Shown here piece by piece: positions 45,130 through 55,769 of a stretch of DNA of 64,000 bases (position 1 is its first letter; each line of letters starts with the position of its first letter). The notes under the pieces are model-generated. The model was not told the DNA's origin and searched no databases. It saw nothing but the letters and a program-made list of their open reading frames with translations. The position numbers were made by a program, and so were the translations under genes. Origin of the DNA: Bipolaris cookei (taxonomy: Eukaryota > Ascomycota > Dothideomycetes > Pleosporales > Pleosporaceae); contig NRSV01000003.1 of the NCBI GenBank assembly GCA_002286855.1, forward strand, positions 862,831 to 926,830, read 5' to 3'.

Positions 45130-46951
45130 ATGGAAACTCTCGACAAGACCGAATGGGACGTGCTTATCGTAGGCACCGGTCTGCAGCAGTCTCTTCTTGC
45201 TCTGTATGTGTCTTGTCTCGTAGCGCTAGGGGGTTGTCATCTGACTGACGCAGCACTTGAAGAGCTTTGTCACGCTCGGACAAGAAGATTCTTCATGTCG
45301 ACGAAGATGACTTTTACGGCGGTGCCGAAGCTGCCTTTAGCTTACAGGAAGCTGAGGACTGGGCGCAGCGGTTGAAGCAAGGTAAGGATGAAAGCCATTG
45401 GTCAAGTATGCTGTCGCTAACTCTCCAAAGCACCAGTAGATGCTCCCTTCTCTGATATCACGATCACCAAGCCCGAACCTAGCCCGGACAACTCAACCCC
45501 AGGGCTATCGGTCTCAAGAGCATACAATCTGTCGTTGAGTCCCCAGATAGTGTATGCTCGCTCCTCCCTTCTAGGATACCTCGTCTCATCAAGGGTCTAT
45601 CGTCAGCTTGAGTTTCTCGCTGTCGGCAGCTGGTGGGTGTACTCCAGAGACGCACAAAGCGAAAGTTCCGTAGCTCCAGAAACCATGCCTTCAAATGGAA
45701 GACTGCTGAAGGTGCCAAACGGTCGCGAAGATGTCTTCCAGGATCACCAGTTGGACTTCAAGGCGAAGCGCGCATTGATGAAATTTTTGCGCTTTATTGG
45801 TGACTACGAAGACCAGACTGACGTCTGGGAAGAGTTTGGACAGCAGCCATTTGCCGTGTTTCTTAGGGAGCAGTTCAAGATTCCAGCAAACTTGCAGGCG
45901 CCATTGATGGCTCTCACGCTATCAACGACACACTCATCCCAGACGATGACGGAGAATGCACTACCACGGATTGCGAGACATCTGCGATCAATCGGTGTGT
46001 TTGGACCTGGCTTCGGGGCTGTTGTGCCGAAATGGGGCGGCTTGTCCGAAATCAGCCAGGTGTCCTGTCGAGCGTGTGCGGTTGGAGGTGGAGTCTACGT
46101 GCTTGGAAAAGGCGTTGCTCCAGCCACTGAGGGTGCTGCGGAGGTCAGCGACAAAGGCACAAGACTTCGTCTGAAAGATGGCGAAGAGATTGTTGCGCAG
46201 TGGGTCGTGGGAGGAAGCTCCTCGACCAGTCCCGAGGCTACGTGCTGCCGATCTATAAGCGTTGTCTCGTCTTCATTGCTGAACCTGTTCCCTCCGATTG
46301 CGGAAGAGGCCCCAACACCGGCGACGGCTGTGGTTGTCTTTCCATCTGACTCGTTGATGGCGGGTTCGGAAGCTGAAGAGCTTCCACCCGTTCATGTCCA
46401 TGTGCATTCAAGTGATACGGGTGAATGTCCTACTGGCCAGTGTAAGTTTTTTCCCCTTTTCCCTCTTCTATTTGCTTCTATGATGAACAAATTTTCAAAT
46501 CTTATCTACATTGTCTGAATACCACTGAAGACAATACCTCTGACAAACTGACATAACGGCACTCTATCTACCAGACCAATGTGCGGATCATCATGGTTAT
46601 TACGTGGCTGACTGTCAACTAGGTGTACTTTATGGTTTGGTATCTCTGGGGGGCCCAAAGGGCTTTACTTTGCTTGACCAGGCAGTTGATTCACTTCTCT
46701 CTACCATGAACGTCACACCTGCACCAAAGATACTTTGGTCAGTCAAATACCAACAGCATCCGTCGTCTGGATCCGATGTTCTCCCTTGTGGGTCAGAGAA
46801 GATAATCCACTTCCCGCCGCTGCCCATGGAGCTTGCTTTTGATGACGGTGTGCTCGATAACGTCAAGAGCGTGTGGGAAAAGGTGATGGGTCAAGACGGA
46901 GGCGAATTTTTGGTTTTCCAGGACAGGGAGACGTATACAGATGATGATTGA
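45130..46951 (+). CDS. MRS6: Rab escort protein (Rab geranylgeranyltransferase component A)
   Basis: Four exons (45130-45203, 45263-45381, 45431-46441, 46575-46951) give 526 residues. The first two junctions restore the GDI/REP nucleotide-fold start: DVLIVGTGLQQSLLALALS, then KKILHVDEDDFYGG. The middle has the GDI-family block (FLRFIGDYEDQ, NALPRIARHLRSIGVFGPG, VPKWGGLSEISQ). The end has VADCQLGVLYGLVSLGG and an acidic tail. REP presents newly made Rab GTPases to the geranylgeranyl transferase and delivers them to membranes (established). Intron 3 is longer than usual (133 bp); its junction gives TGQYQCADHHGYYV, a less conserved spot, so the exact splice there is less certain than elsewhere. 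Confidence 0.87.
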
Positions 46952-47081
46952 GGGGCAGGGAAGAGTATGAGGAAATGATTACTAAGACATGAGTAGTATA
47001 TGTAACAGGACTGGGTGAATGCAATTGTGATTGGCTATGACGCCATGTCATAAGCTGTTTGTGGTATTTTGAAGAATTTGC

Positions 47082-48479
47082 TCATTCATGAATGTATTTT
47101 TTGAGGCTCCTCAGACGCTCCATGGCCCTCTCGAGGACATCGTCGTTTTTGCAGACGGCGAAGCGCAACCAGTCCTCTACAATATGAGCATTTTCTGGAG
47201 TGAAGAATTCGGTGGGGGGGATGGCGGCGACACCGACTTCCTTGATGAGGAACCAGCTGAGCTTAAAGTCCCTGGGACGCTCTGCGACGTGTGGTGGGAA
47301 TTGGTAGTCTTGTGGTAGTTTGACCTTTGACATGTTTACGAGGACAAAGTAGCCGCCTTCGGGGTCTGAATAGGGCAGGTTGAGTTGGTCAAAGACGGTG
47401 GTGAACTTGTCCATTTTGGCCTTCATCTCCTTCTTGGAGTCATCCCAGAAGTTGTGGGCATCGGCCTGCTCGAAGCCAACAGCCGTGGCTTCTTGCAAGG
47501 GCGAGACACTGCTGTAGCAGATGCGAGTATGGGCGGCACTGACGTACTTAATGAGATGCTCGGGACCAATGAGCCATCCTACTCTCCAGCCCGTGGCGTA
47601 GAAGTTCTTGCCTCCAGATCCGACGGTAAGGGTGAGTTTGGCGATTTCGGGAGAGAGGGTGGCGATGCGGGTGAAGGGGACGTAGTACAAGCGGTCGTAG
47701 ACCTCATCTGAGAGGATGAGGATGTTGTGCTTGACGCACAAGTCTCCAATTGCTTGCAGCTCTGCGCGGGAAAAGACCTTACCAATGGGATTATGGGGAG
47801 AGTTGAGGACTATCATGCGGGTGCGCGGGGTGATGGCGGCCTCGAGCTGGTCCATGTCAATGGTCCACTCTGCTGCCGAGGTGGTTTTCGTGGCTCCCTC
47901 CTTGGGCGGCCGCATGGGGACGTAGACGACTTTTCCGCCAGGCATCTCAATGTTGCTGATGTACTGGTCGAAGAAGGGCTCGAAGACGATGACCTCGTCA
48001 CCTTGCTCGAGGAAGGCCATGAAGGCGCTGAGCATGCCCTCATTGGCGCCGGTGGTGATTGTTACCTCGGTGTCAGGGTTGAGGTCGCGGCCGAAGAAGG
48101 GTGAGTATGCGTGGGCAATGGCCTTTTTGAGGCGCGGGCGGCCCTTTGTGGGCGAGTACTGGTTGCAGTCGACCTGGTCGAGGGCGGCTTTGGCGGCGTC
48201 GAGGACGAAGGTGGGAGGGTTGTAGCCAAAGAAGCCCTGGCCCATGTTGACAATGGGCTGGACGGGCGAGGCGGCGGCAGCTTCGTTGACAATGGACCAG
48301 ACATCCTGGCGCTGCCCCGCGACCCTGGCGGCGGGTTTGAAGGGGTCGGCGCGGCGGGGTGTGGCTGACATGGCTCTGCGCGGGGACGGGGAGGAGGAGA
48401 TGATGGGAATGATGGGGGCAATGGTGGTGGGACTGCGGGAGCTTCTGGCGAGGGCACGTCTGGCAATTGCTGCTCGCAT
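47082..48479 (-). CDS. BNA3: Kynurenine--oxoglutarate aminotransferase, mitochondrial form
   Basis: Single exon of 465 residues. The first ATG gives MRAAIARRALARSSRSP, an arginine/alanine-rich mitochondrial presequence; a second ATG at residue 37 (MSATPRRAD) would give a cytosolic form. It is a fold-type I PLP aminotransferase: MGQGFFGYNPP near 79-89, ITTGANEGMLSAFMAF at 141-156, NSPHNPIGK at 226-234, SDEVYDRL at 257-264, and the PLP lysine in SGGKNFYATGWRVGW at about 291. It converts kynurenine to kynurenic acid and also transaminates other amino acids (known for Bna3/KAT). It is convergent with the Rab escort gene (130 bp between stops) and divergent from the Mgs1 homologue. Confidence 0.9.
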   Translation of the reverse strand: MRAAIARRALARSSRSPTTIAPIIPIISSSPSPRRAMSATPRRADPFKPAARVAGQRQDVWSIVNEAAAASPVQPIVNMGQGFFGYNPPTFVLDAAKAALDQVDCNQYSPTKGRPRLKKAIAHAYSPFFGRDLNPDTEVTITTGANEGMLSAFMAFLEQGDEVIVFEPFFDQYISNIEMPGGKVVYVPMRPPKEGATKTTSAAEWTIDMDQLEAAITPRTRMIVLNSPHNPIGKVFSRAELQAIGDLCVKHNILILSDEVYDRLYYVPFTRIATLSPEIAKLTLTVGSGGKNFYATGWRVGWLIGPEHLIKYVSAAHTRICYSSVSPLQEATAVGFEQADAHNFWDDSKKEMKAKMDKFTTVFDQLNLPYSDPEGGYFVLVNMSKVKLPQDYQFPPHVAERPRDFKLSWFLIKEVGVAAIPPTEFFTPENAHIVEDWLRFAVCKNDDVLERAMERLRSLKKYIHE

Positions 48480-48665
48480 GGCCGTCGGTGGTGGGCGGAG
48501 GTAGGATTGCGTGCTCAAGGCGGTCCGTCGTCATCGAGGGGCACACACATAGTCGGGGCCGAGGTGCAGCCGATGTCGCATATCGCATGTCGTAGCATGT
48601 CGCGTCCGCCCAAAAAACTGCCCGTCGCGTGCACCCGTGACGAGCCAGGCCGCCTCGATCCGACC
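48480..48665. promoter_or_regulatory. Compact bidirectional promoter
   Basis: Only 186 bp separate the chosen start codons of the aminotransferase (-) and the Mgs1 homologue (+). Both frames stay open outward into this space, and upstream in-frame ATGs exist for Mgs1 at 48573 and 48597. Promoter function is inferred from position. Confidence 0.45.
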
Positions 48666-50291
48666 ATGGTCGACTGCCCCATCTGTTCCCACGCAGTGCA
48701 CGACGCCCGCATCAACCAGCACATTGATAGCGGCTGCAAGGACTTTATCATTGACCCGGCCTCGTCCACCCAGGGCCCGTCCAAGGCCTACAACTTCTTC
48801 ACCCACGCCCTTCACTCCACACCAACGCCCGCGACGACAACATGCTCAGCCTCAGCACCAACACCAACCACTACCGCTACAGCAGCACAGCGCCTCCAAC
48901 GGCCGCCTACACCGCCACTACGCACCAAGCGTTCCTTCACACAGTCGATCGACAGGCTGCACCCCGATGGCGACGCCCAGTCACCCTCGTCGGCCCCCAA
49001 ACGCGTCCGCAAGCTCAAGGCGCTCGAGGATGCCATGCCGCTGGCTGAGCGCATGCGCCCCACATCGCTCGATCATGTCTACGGCCAGGAGCTCGTTGCG
49101 CGCGGAGGCGTGCTGCGTGCCATGGTAGACGAGGGCCGCCTGCCCTCCATGGTCCTTTGGGGCCGTCCCGGCACCGGCAAGACCACCATCGCACGCCTTA
49201 TCGCAACCTCGTCGGGCGCCCGCTTCGTCGAGATCAACAGCACAAGCACAAAGCTCGAACAAGTCCGCTCCATCTTTGCCGAAGCCTTCAGTGACCTGCA
49301 GCTGACGGGTCGCAAGACCATTGTCTTCTGCGACGAGCTGCACCGCTTCTCCCGCACCCAACAGGACGCCTTCCTTGGCCCTGTCGAGTCTGGCACCATC
49401 ACCCTCATCGCCGCCACCACCGAGAACCCGTCATTCAAAATCATCTCCGCTCTGCTGTCCAGATGCCGCACTTTTACCCTTGACGACCTCGCAACCGACC
49501 ATCTGGTCCACATCCTCGAGCGTGCAATGGCGGCCGAGCAATGCACCTCGCCTTTGCTCGACACACACATGCTGCAGTCCTTTGCTAGCTTCTCAGATGG
49601 CGACGCCCGAACCGCCCTCAATCTCCTCGAGCTCGCCATGAGCTTGGCCAAACAGCCCGACATGACAAAGGAAAAGATCCGGCAGAGCCTCACAAAGACG
49701 CTCGTATACGACCGCGCCGGCGACCAGCACTACGACAGCATATCCGCCCTTCACAAGTCTATCCGAGGCTCCGACGCCGACGCCGCACTCTACTACCTGG
49801 CCCGCATGCTCGAGTCTGGCGAAGACCCGCGCTACATTGCCCGCCGCCTCATCGTTGTTGCCTCGGAAGACGTGGGTTTGGCAGACAACACCATGCTGTC
49901 CCTCGCAACGGCCACATACTCTGCCTGTGAGAAAATTGGCATGCCAGAGTGCCGCATCAACCTCGCCCACGCCGTGACTGCCTTGTCTCTTGCGCCAAAG
50001 TCGACTCGTGCCTATCGTGCCATGAACAATGCAATGGACGCGCTCAAGGAACCCGGTGTCGCTGCACTGCCCATACCTCATCACATCCGCAATGCGCCAA
50101 CCCGGTTGATGAAGGACTTGGGATACGGCGAGGGCTACAAGTACAACCCGCACTATCTTGACGGCAAAGTGAAGCAAGACTATCTGCCCGAAACTCTCAG
50201 AGGGCGCTCCTTCTTGGAAGATGCCGACCTAGGAACAAAGGTCGACCCGGATTTGATTGACGACGACGAGTTGATCCCGGAGATAGACTAA
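48666..50291 (+). CDS. MGS1: Mgs1/WRNIP1-type AAA+ ATPase (RarA family)
   Basis: Single exon of 541 residues from the ATG in the context CGACCATGGTC; in-frame ATGs at 48597 and 48573 would add 23 or 31 residues. The N-terminus is a UBZ4-type zinc finger (MVDCPICSHAVHDARINQHI then DSGC) that binds ubiquitin. A Thr/Pro-rich linker follows, then the AAA+ core: Walker A GRPGTGKT (166-173), Walker B TIVFCDELHRF (about 218-228, with DELH for the usual DEIH), and AATTENPSF sensor. The C-terminal MgsA domain has RRLIVVASEDVGLADN and GYKYNPHY. Nuclear ATPase acting at stalled replication forks with PCNA and polymerase delta (known for Mgs1). Start choice rests on Kozak context and on orthologs starting at the finger. 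Confidence 0.92.
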   Translation: MVDCPICSHAVHDARINQHIDSGCKDFIIDPASSTQGPSKAYNFFTHALHSTPTPATTTCSASAPTPTTTATAAQRLQRPPTPPLRTKRSFTQSIDRLHPDGDAQSPSSAPKRVRKLKALEDAMPLAERMRPTSLDHVYGQELVARGGVLRAMVDEGRLPSMVLWGRPGTGKTTIARLIATSSGARFVEINSTSTKLEQVRSIFAEAFSDLQLTGRKTIVFCDELHRFSRTQQDAFLGPVESGTITLIAATTENPSFKIISALLSRCRTFTLDDLATDHLVHILERAMAAEQCTSPLLDTHMLQSFASFSDGDARTALNLLELAMSLAKQPDMTKEKIRQSLTKTLVYDRAGDQHYDSISALHKSIRGSDADAALYYLARMLESGEDPRYIARRLIVVASEDVGLADNTMLSLATATYSACEKIGMPECRINLAHAVTALSLAPKSTRAYRAMNNAMDALKEPGVAALPIPHHIRNAPTRLMKDLGYGEGYKYNPHYLDGKVKQDYLPETLRGRSFLEDADLGTKVDPDLIDDDELIPEID

Positions 50292-50468
50292 AGAACTTGC
50301 AGCAGCATCGGGTCAGTTATGGACTCTTGTTTAGCGGAAATACTCAACGATACCCATTTTGTGGTGCTTTCATCTACTTTTTGTTTTTCTACATCTTGTT
50401 CATCGCAGCCTTGCCCTGCTGTTGGGTTTCCCATGCTTTGCCTAGACAGGTGGCTGCATGTTAAAAAT

Positions 50469-51981
50469 TCATGCTTTGATTGCAACCTCTGCTGCCTTGA
50501 CGTGTTCCACTGTCGTGCGCCCCAATCCCTCTGAGGCGTAAAAGTCCATGGGATAAAGGTCTCTCCGCTCTTTCCCTCCCGATGCGCGCTGGCCTTCATC
50601 TTCATCCAGCCACGCCGCTTCTCTTACTCCTAGTGCAACGAGCGCCTCGTATGGGCTCAGCAACGGCCTAGGAAAAGCATACCCCCAATCGATACTGAGT
50701 CTAGGACATGCAATCTGCACCCACGCTTCCACGTCGGCCATCATGGCCAGCTTTCCAGGGAAAATCTCCGACATGAGTAAGGTGACGCATTTTATATTCT
50801 GCTTGGACAGCTCGTTTTCAATCAACGTCAATGTGTGCGGGTTGCCTTGTCGGCCTAGCGAGCCCAAGATGATGCCCCAAGTGCGCGCTTTCCGAGCCGT
50901 TAAGATGGCGCTGCGCCGGAGACTGTACAGAGACTCATGCTCATAGGCCTCGTGTGTCAGGCGTCGCGAGTATGGATCGTATCGGTATGCTGGTAATTGG
51001 GGATTGGCAATCATGGCGCTTTCAAGGTGAAACCGCCCGTCGCCAAGGTACAGTATTAGGTCAGGCACTTGTTGTTCCCTGCCTCTGCCGTCGAGCTCCC
51101 CTGCCTTCATGGCCATGGAAGGCGATGTGCATCCAAGGATTTCCCCTTTGGACAAGGGTGCAATCTGCGGCACAAACGGGTTGTACCCCTCCTTCCGCAG
51201 TATGGGCACGATGCCGTGGATAGTCGCGTTGAACTGAATAGTCCCTACTAGTGCAATTGTCTTGCCCACGGCAAAGTTGTCAGTAATCGTGTTGATCAGG
51301 TGCTGGGTATCGATGGTGATGGAGACAAAGATGTACAGCGTCGCAATCTTGGTCACAGCGACCGGTATCAGGCAGCTATGCGCATAGTGTATCAGAAGGT
51401 CGCATCCGAGTGCTCGTGCTGTGTAGTCGTCTATACAACATGCCCCGTACGTGACATCGCCCATGATCAACGTGCTTGTGCCCGGACAAAAGCGCGTCAG
51501 GATGTCGGATATGGTGGTTGCAAATAGCAGCAGCCCCTCGGGGAACTGCAGGGCAATCGACTTAGCTCCTGATGTTCGTATTCGGTGTATACATTTGTGG
51601 ATTTCGAAGTTGTAGTTTGGTGGCAACAGCGCAATCGCATGGTTGATGTCCTTGTCGTGGACAATGTCGTCGGGTATAGCGTTTAGAGCACGAGCAGTAC
51701 GTCGAGGCTGGGCCACTAATACAACGTCAGTCTTTTTGTTTTGCCTTTTGGTTTCTGCTAAGCCTTCGGTCAGCGCCGTGTGCGTGCGGGCTCCTCACAC
51801 CTTGTATCGCGCTCGAGTCCTCGATGTTGGCGTTGGGGTCCACTGGCTGCCCGTTCGTCTTTTCCGCTGTCTTTCTGCCCACAAAGCGTCGTTTTGGTTG
51901 TTTTGGTACAGATGGTAACTCCTCCACTATGCCTCGATCTATGTCTGGACCAAGATAGGTCGCTGCCTGGTCGTCCTCCAT
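50469..51981 (-). CDS. DPH1: Diphthamide biosynthesis protein 1
   Basis: Two exons (51981-51801 and 51715-50469) with an 84-bp GT-AG intron give 475 residues. Exon 1 holds a polar N-terminus (MEDDQAATYLGPDIDRG ... KRRFVGRK). Exon 2 holds the Dph1/Dph2 fold: ALQFPEGLLLFATTISDIL, GDVTYGACCIDDYTARALG with a cluster cysteine near 153, LIHYAHSCLIP, LVGTIQFN, YLGDGRFHLES, GSLGRQGNP, and a late cysteine in IACPRLSIDWG. With Dph2 it forms the [4Fe-4S] radical-SAM-like enzyme adding the 3-amino-3-carboxypropyl group to a histidine of elongation factor 2 (established). The stop lies 178 bp from that of the convergent Mgs1 homologue. Confidence 0.92.
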
Positions 51982-52241
51982 TTTTTTCACTGCCTGTGTA
52001 AGTGCAAGTGTTGTGGGCGAGGCGCGAAGGTGGTGCAGGTGGGATGCCGTGGCGGGGCTGATCTTTTTGAGACCCACACCATGTATTACATAGGGCTGAA
52101 GCGCATACACGCGATATTCTTCATGACTGCCACTACACAGTCACAACGCACAATTCGAATTCAAAAATCATATTCTTCTTGATCGCTATTATAAATTACA
52201 TACGGGTTTTGCTAGCCATTGCCCCAAAGATGCAATGCTCA

Positions 52242-53305
52242 TCAGACATTCACTTTGCTACCAAGCCAGAACCCGCCAATCCACAGGAGACCCCAGACAG
52301 GCTGGTAGAAAGCCCTGATCACAGCTGGCCCTGGACAAAGGCCTGCTAGACCCCAACCAATACCAAATACGATAGCACCCATCAGGAACCTCTTATCAAT
52401 GTCTTGGACTGTCTTCGTCGGCAACGCGAATCGTTCGGCAAATGACGGCGGCTTCTTGAAGCCTTTAATCTGATTTTCAATGAGGTTCGGTAATACTCCG
52501 AATATCATTACCAAGGCAAGGGATGGATCCCAGCGTTGCAAGACTGGAAAAGATAGGAAGGCGGAGACTTTTGCCGGTTGTGCCATCTGTGATATCTGGA
52601 GGCCAAGGGCAAACAAAAGACCAGAGAAGAACTGTGTTGTGTTGCGTGCAGTATTGCGCAGTTCACCAGTTTCTTGCTTGGTGCCATCTGAGCTGGTGGC
52701 TAGAGCAACGAGGTGAGGTATCGTTCGTGCCGCCATGACAATGGATCCTGCTAGCATCAGAAGAGACACGGCCTCTTCTGGCGATGGGTATACAGGCGTG
52801 TAGCACGGCACATCACTTGCACATACTGACGTAAAAAGTGTCGGGTTGATCAGGTGGTGAGTGATTATGGCAGTGGGGAAAAACACGGCAACCGCAGTTG
52901 CAGAACGTCCGCTGAACCGAGAAAGACCACAAAGCATGTGTCCAGAGGTACAGCCGTTAGCCATCTAATCAGCCATGTCAGTCTCTTGAAAAGTGTGTCG
53001 AGACAAAGACTAATCACCTTCGTCCCCCACCCGATCAACGCGCCCACTGCAGTTGTCGCCATAGCAGTCTTGGGGCCCAACTGCACCACGGGATAGACGG
53101 TCATTAGCTGTGGCGCTAGGGCTTTCAAAGGAACATAGCTAGCTGCCATGCCAGTGAAAAAGGCAACTTGCTCCTTAGTAGGCGCCGAAAGTAGCTGTCG
53201 CAGGTACCCGCTCAGTCCTAATATGTTCCCATTCTGGTAGAGAAGATTGCTGGTTGCTTGATGTAGCAGCAACGCTCCAACAGTCGTCTCGACTGGCGTG
53301 AACAT
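52242..53305 (-). CDS. YeeE/YedE (TsuA)-type sulfur-compound transporter
   Basis: Two exons (53305-53018 and 52964-52242) with a 53-bp intron give 336 residues. About eight or nine hydrophobic segments are visible. Two conserved cysteine motifs mark the family: GCTSGHMLCGLSRFSGRS (about 100-117), formed just after the splice junction, and GWGLAGLCPGPA near residue 300. In bacterial TsuA these line a thiosulfate conduction path (family knowledge). Fungal members are less studied; uptake of thiosulfate or a related sulfur species is the likely role. Its start is upstream of about 1.7 kb of empty DNA, so its promoter is private. Confidence 0.85.
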
Positions 53306-54950
53306 ATCTTTTTCGTCTTTCGCATACGCGCTTCCTTGGCTTGGTGTTCACTCTCGTTGATGTCTCCTTGCAATCTGGAATTCGACAAAATGAACTCAGG
53401 GGAACAAAGCTGAGAGGAATGCGCTACTTGTATATACATGCTCATATTACATTTCTGACGCTCTGCGCGCCCATCGCAATAGGTCATTGTTCTTGTAGTC
53501 GGCGACTACATCGCGCCAAATGGGGAATAAACCAGGATGTGGCTTTTGCGATAATGAACCGTCCCCTCAAAGCGGACTGGTAGCGCTCGGCAGGAGAAAC
53601 GTACAAGCTGTCTAGCGTAGACCCTGAATACTGTCTCTATACTGTAAGACAATCTGATACGAATACGGGACTTTGGCTGGGCGGCTGGTTTACAGTGGGT
53701 TGCGTCGTGGAATGTCTGTGTCGTGGGTGTGCATTGCGTTACTGCTAGACAGCCCCCACGTCGCCGAGGTCGCCCATGCCACTGACTATCACCCGCAATC
53801 CCGCACCAAAACGACCGAGCATCTCACCCACCAGGAGCGAAACAAGCCACGGCGAGCCTTGTGCACGCACCTTCGGCGTCTCAGCATCCTCCACGTAAGA
53901 CTGACAGCCCGGAGTGAAGCGCAGGGGATACTGATCGACATATACCAAATGAGTGCTACGTACGAAATGCCGACCTGCCCTACGTACAAACAGACGACGA
54001 CAACGCATCACCTGCTAGTCCCAGGCTATTCAGCGGCGAACAGTGTCAGAGCTCTACAGGGGGTTCCTTGTTGCTACTTTGGCTTATTACGAAATTAGAG
54101 AACCGGGTACATTGGCTTAATTATTCTTCAAGGTAGTCAGTGTCTACATGCAAAAACACATGGGACTGAATTATTATTGCGCATTCGTGTCCAAAATAGC
54201 CGTCATTCGTGCGGGCCGCCACACGTGTAGTGCTCGAACACTGTTCACTATTGATACTATCGTATTTACTGCGGTCTGCTACATATGACGGAACAAATAG
54301 GAGTCTCTGTCAAGGGGACAAATGCCAGATTAATCAATTTTCTGATGTGCCAAAAGCTTGTGCCTAAGATAGCACCGTTAGATGTACCCTCTGAACATAC
54401 ACCAGTGCAATTTTACTGCTGTAGACTTGGCCGGAAGAACAGCATCACAATGTAAACGGCGAGACAAGAAAAGCCTAGCTACTTTAAACAGTTAAACACT
54501 TACATATTTAAATTAAAAAAATATTCCGAGCCATCAACAAAATATGCCTAACATGCGTAATCAAGTCCCCTGTATGCTCCGCCTTATGTGGCAGGCCATA
54601 GTACAACTATCTGTGCAGCAGGTCTTTCCGCTCACTTTTTATCTATATACTACTTAACACAAAGCCGCGTGTAGCAGATGCCGGAACAATTCAGAGTATG
54701 GCGACACAGCCCATCTAATACTACAAACCGGGCTAAGACCCGCTCTCGACGAGTAAAATACCTATTATAGAAAGATCATCTCGAGGAAATACGGAAAGAG
54801 GTCGCTTCTTTACTGCTAGAATGTGCGTCTTTGCTCCCTGCTTGATGACTTAATACGGAGCCACTGTGATGTAAAGAATACATTCTTCGGTGAGCATTTT
54901 CAAAAAAAATAGAGGAAGTTTTTATAAGAATCAATAATACTTTAAATGCG
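53306..54950. other. Intergenic region with no supported gene
   Basis: About 1.6 kb. A plus-strand ORF at 53673-54098 (141 codons) overlaps minus-strand ORFs and has no domain or signal. Base composition becomes AT-rich from about 54400 towards the transposon remnant at 55 kb. I see nothing else. Confidence 0.4.
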
Positions 54951-55001
54951 CTCAGTCTAGTTCAAAGTAGTAATATTCTCTGGATTCTCTATGAGGTCTA
55001 T

Positions 55002-55769
55002 TTGTTGAAAATTGCTATTCTCATAGTACTAAAGACGTACTTTACAGGAATATCGACTCTTAACCCAGAAGTAATCCTTCAGCGCTTTGCTATACCTGAT
55101 CCTACTAGTGACAGTGACTCCTCAGCTCTTAGTGCCTCTGACTGGAGGAAGAAGGAGCGTCTGCTACGTAAGGTAGTCGCTGATTAAGGCGATAGACAGG
55201 CCAAAAAGCTAAGCCAGGTTATTCACTTAAGTTCAGTTGAAAACAGTCTCCTCAACGAGGAAGTGAGGAAGCTGAGGGAGGCTCTAATCAACCAGAGAAC
55301 ATGCAGGAAACGAGGCAAGTCTCTACCCCTACAGGAGGCTGAGGAGTATCATGGTGGAGCTGTATTCTGGTCTGCAAGGAAGGTGCAGCAGACGCGCGAT
55401 CGCCTGCATCTCCAGGAGGAGGAGCAGCTACGACTCCGAAAAAGCTAACACGATGAGGCAACGTGAGGATCAGGAGCGTCAGGTGAGGCTTGCAGTGAAC
55501 CTAATGAGGCAAAAGGAGAAAGAGGAGAAGGCTATTGAAAAGGCCTCGAGGATCGCGGCTTGCAAGGTTGCAAATTAACTTCAAAAAGCTCTCAAAACTT
55601 CCCAAAGTGGTAAGAGAAAGAGCTTTAAGGCTTCTATAAAGGCTATTCGAAAAAGAGGCCTACTGCGAGGCCTCAAGGTAGTGAGGAGCCTCAGGAAGGT
55701 GCTGCAGGCTCACCACCTCCAACTTCGCGTCGCGGCCGCGCAATTAGAACTCCATCTCGATTTCGATAG
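55002..55769 (+). mobile_element. pogo/Fot-type transposase 3' remnant
   Basis: Only the C-terminal part of a transposase of a different pogo lineage from copies A-D. GISTLNPEVILQRF (about 55055) is the end of the DDE domain. KRGKSLPLQEAEEYHGGAVF (55313-55372) is the diagnostic KRGK...EEYHGGAVFWS block. A long Glu/Gln/Arg coiled coil follows, and TSRRGRAIRTPSRFR just before a stop at 55767-55769 is the usual basic end. Stops and a frameshift interrupt it. The catalytic domain and 5' end are missing. A fossil. Confidence 0.75.

Noticed and set aside
47385..48504. Several plus-strand ORFs of 85-125 codons opposite the aminotransferase
   Set aside because: Antisense shadows in GC-rich coding sequence with no features.
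53673..54098. 141-codon ORF as a gene
   Set aside because: No domain, signal or splice support, and overlapping ORFs of similar size exist on the other strand.
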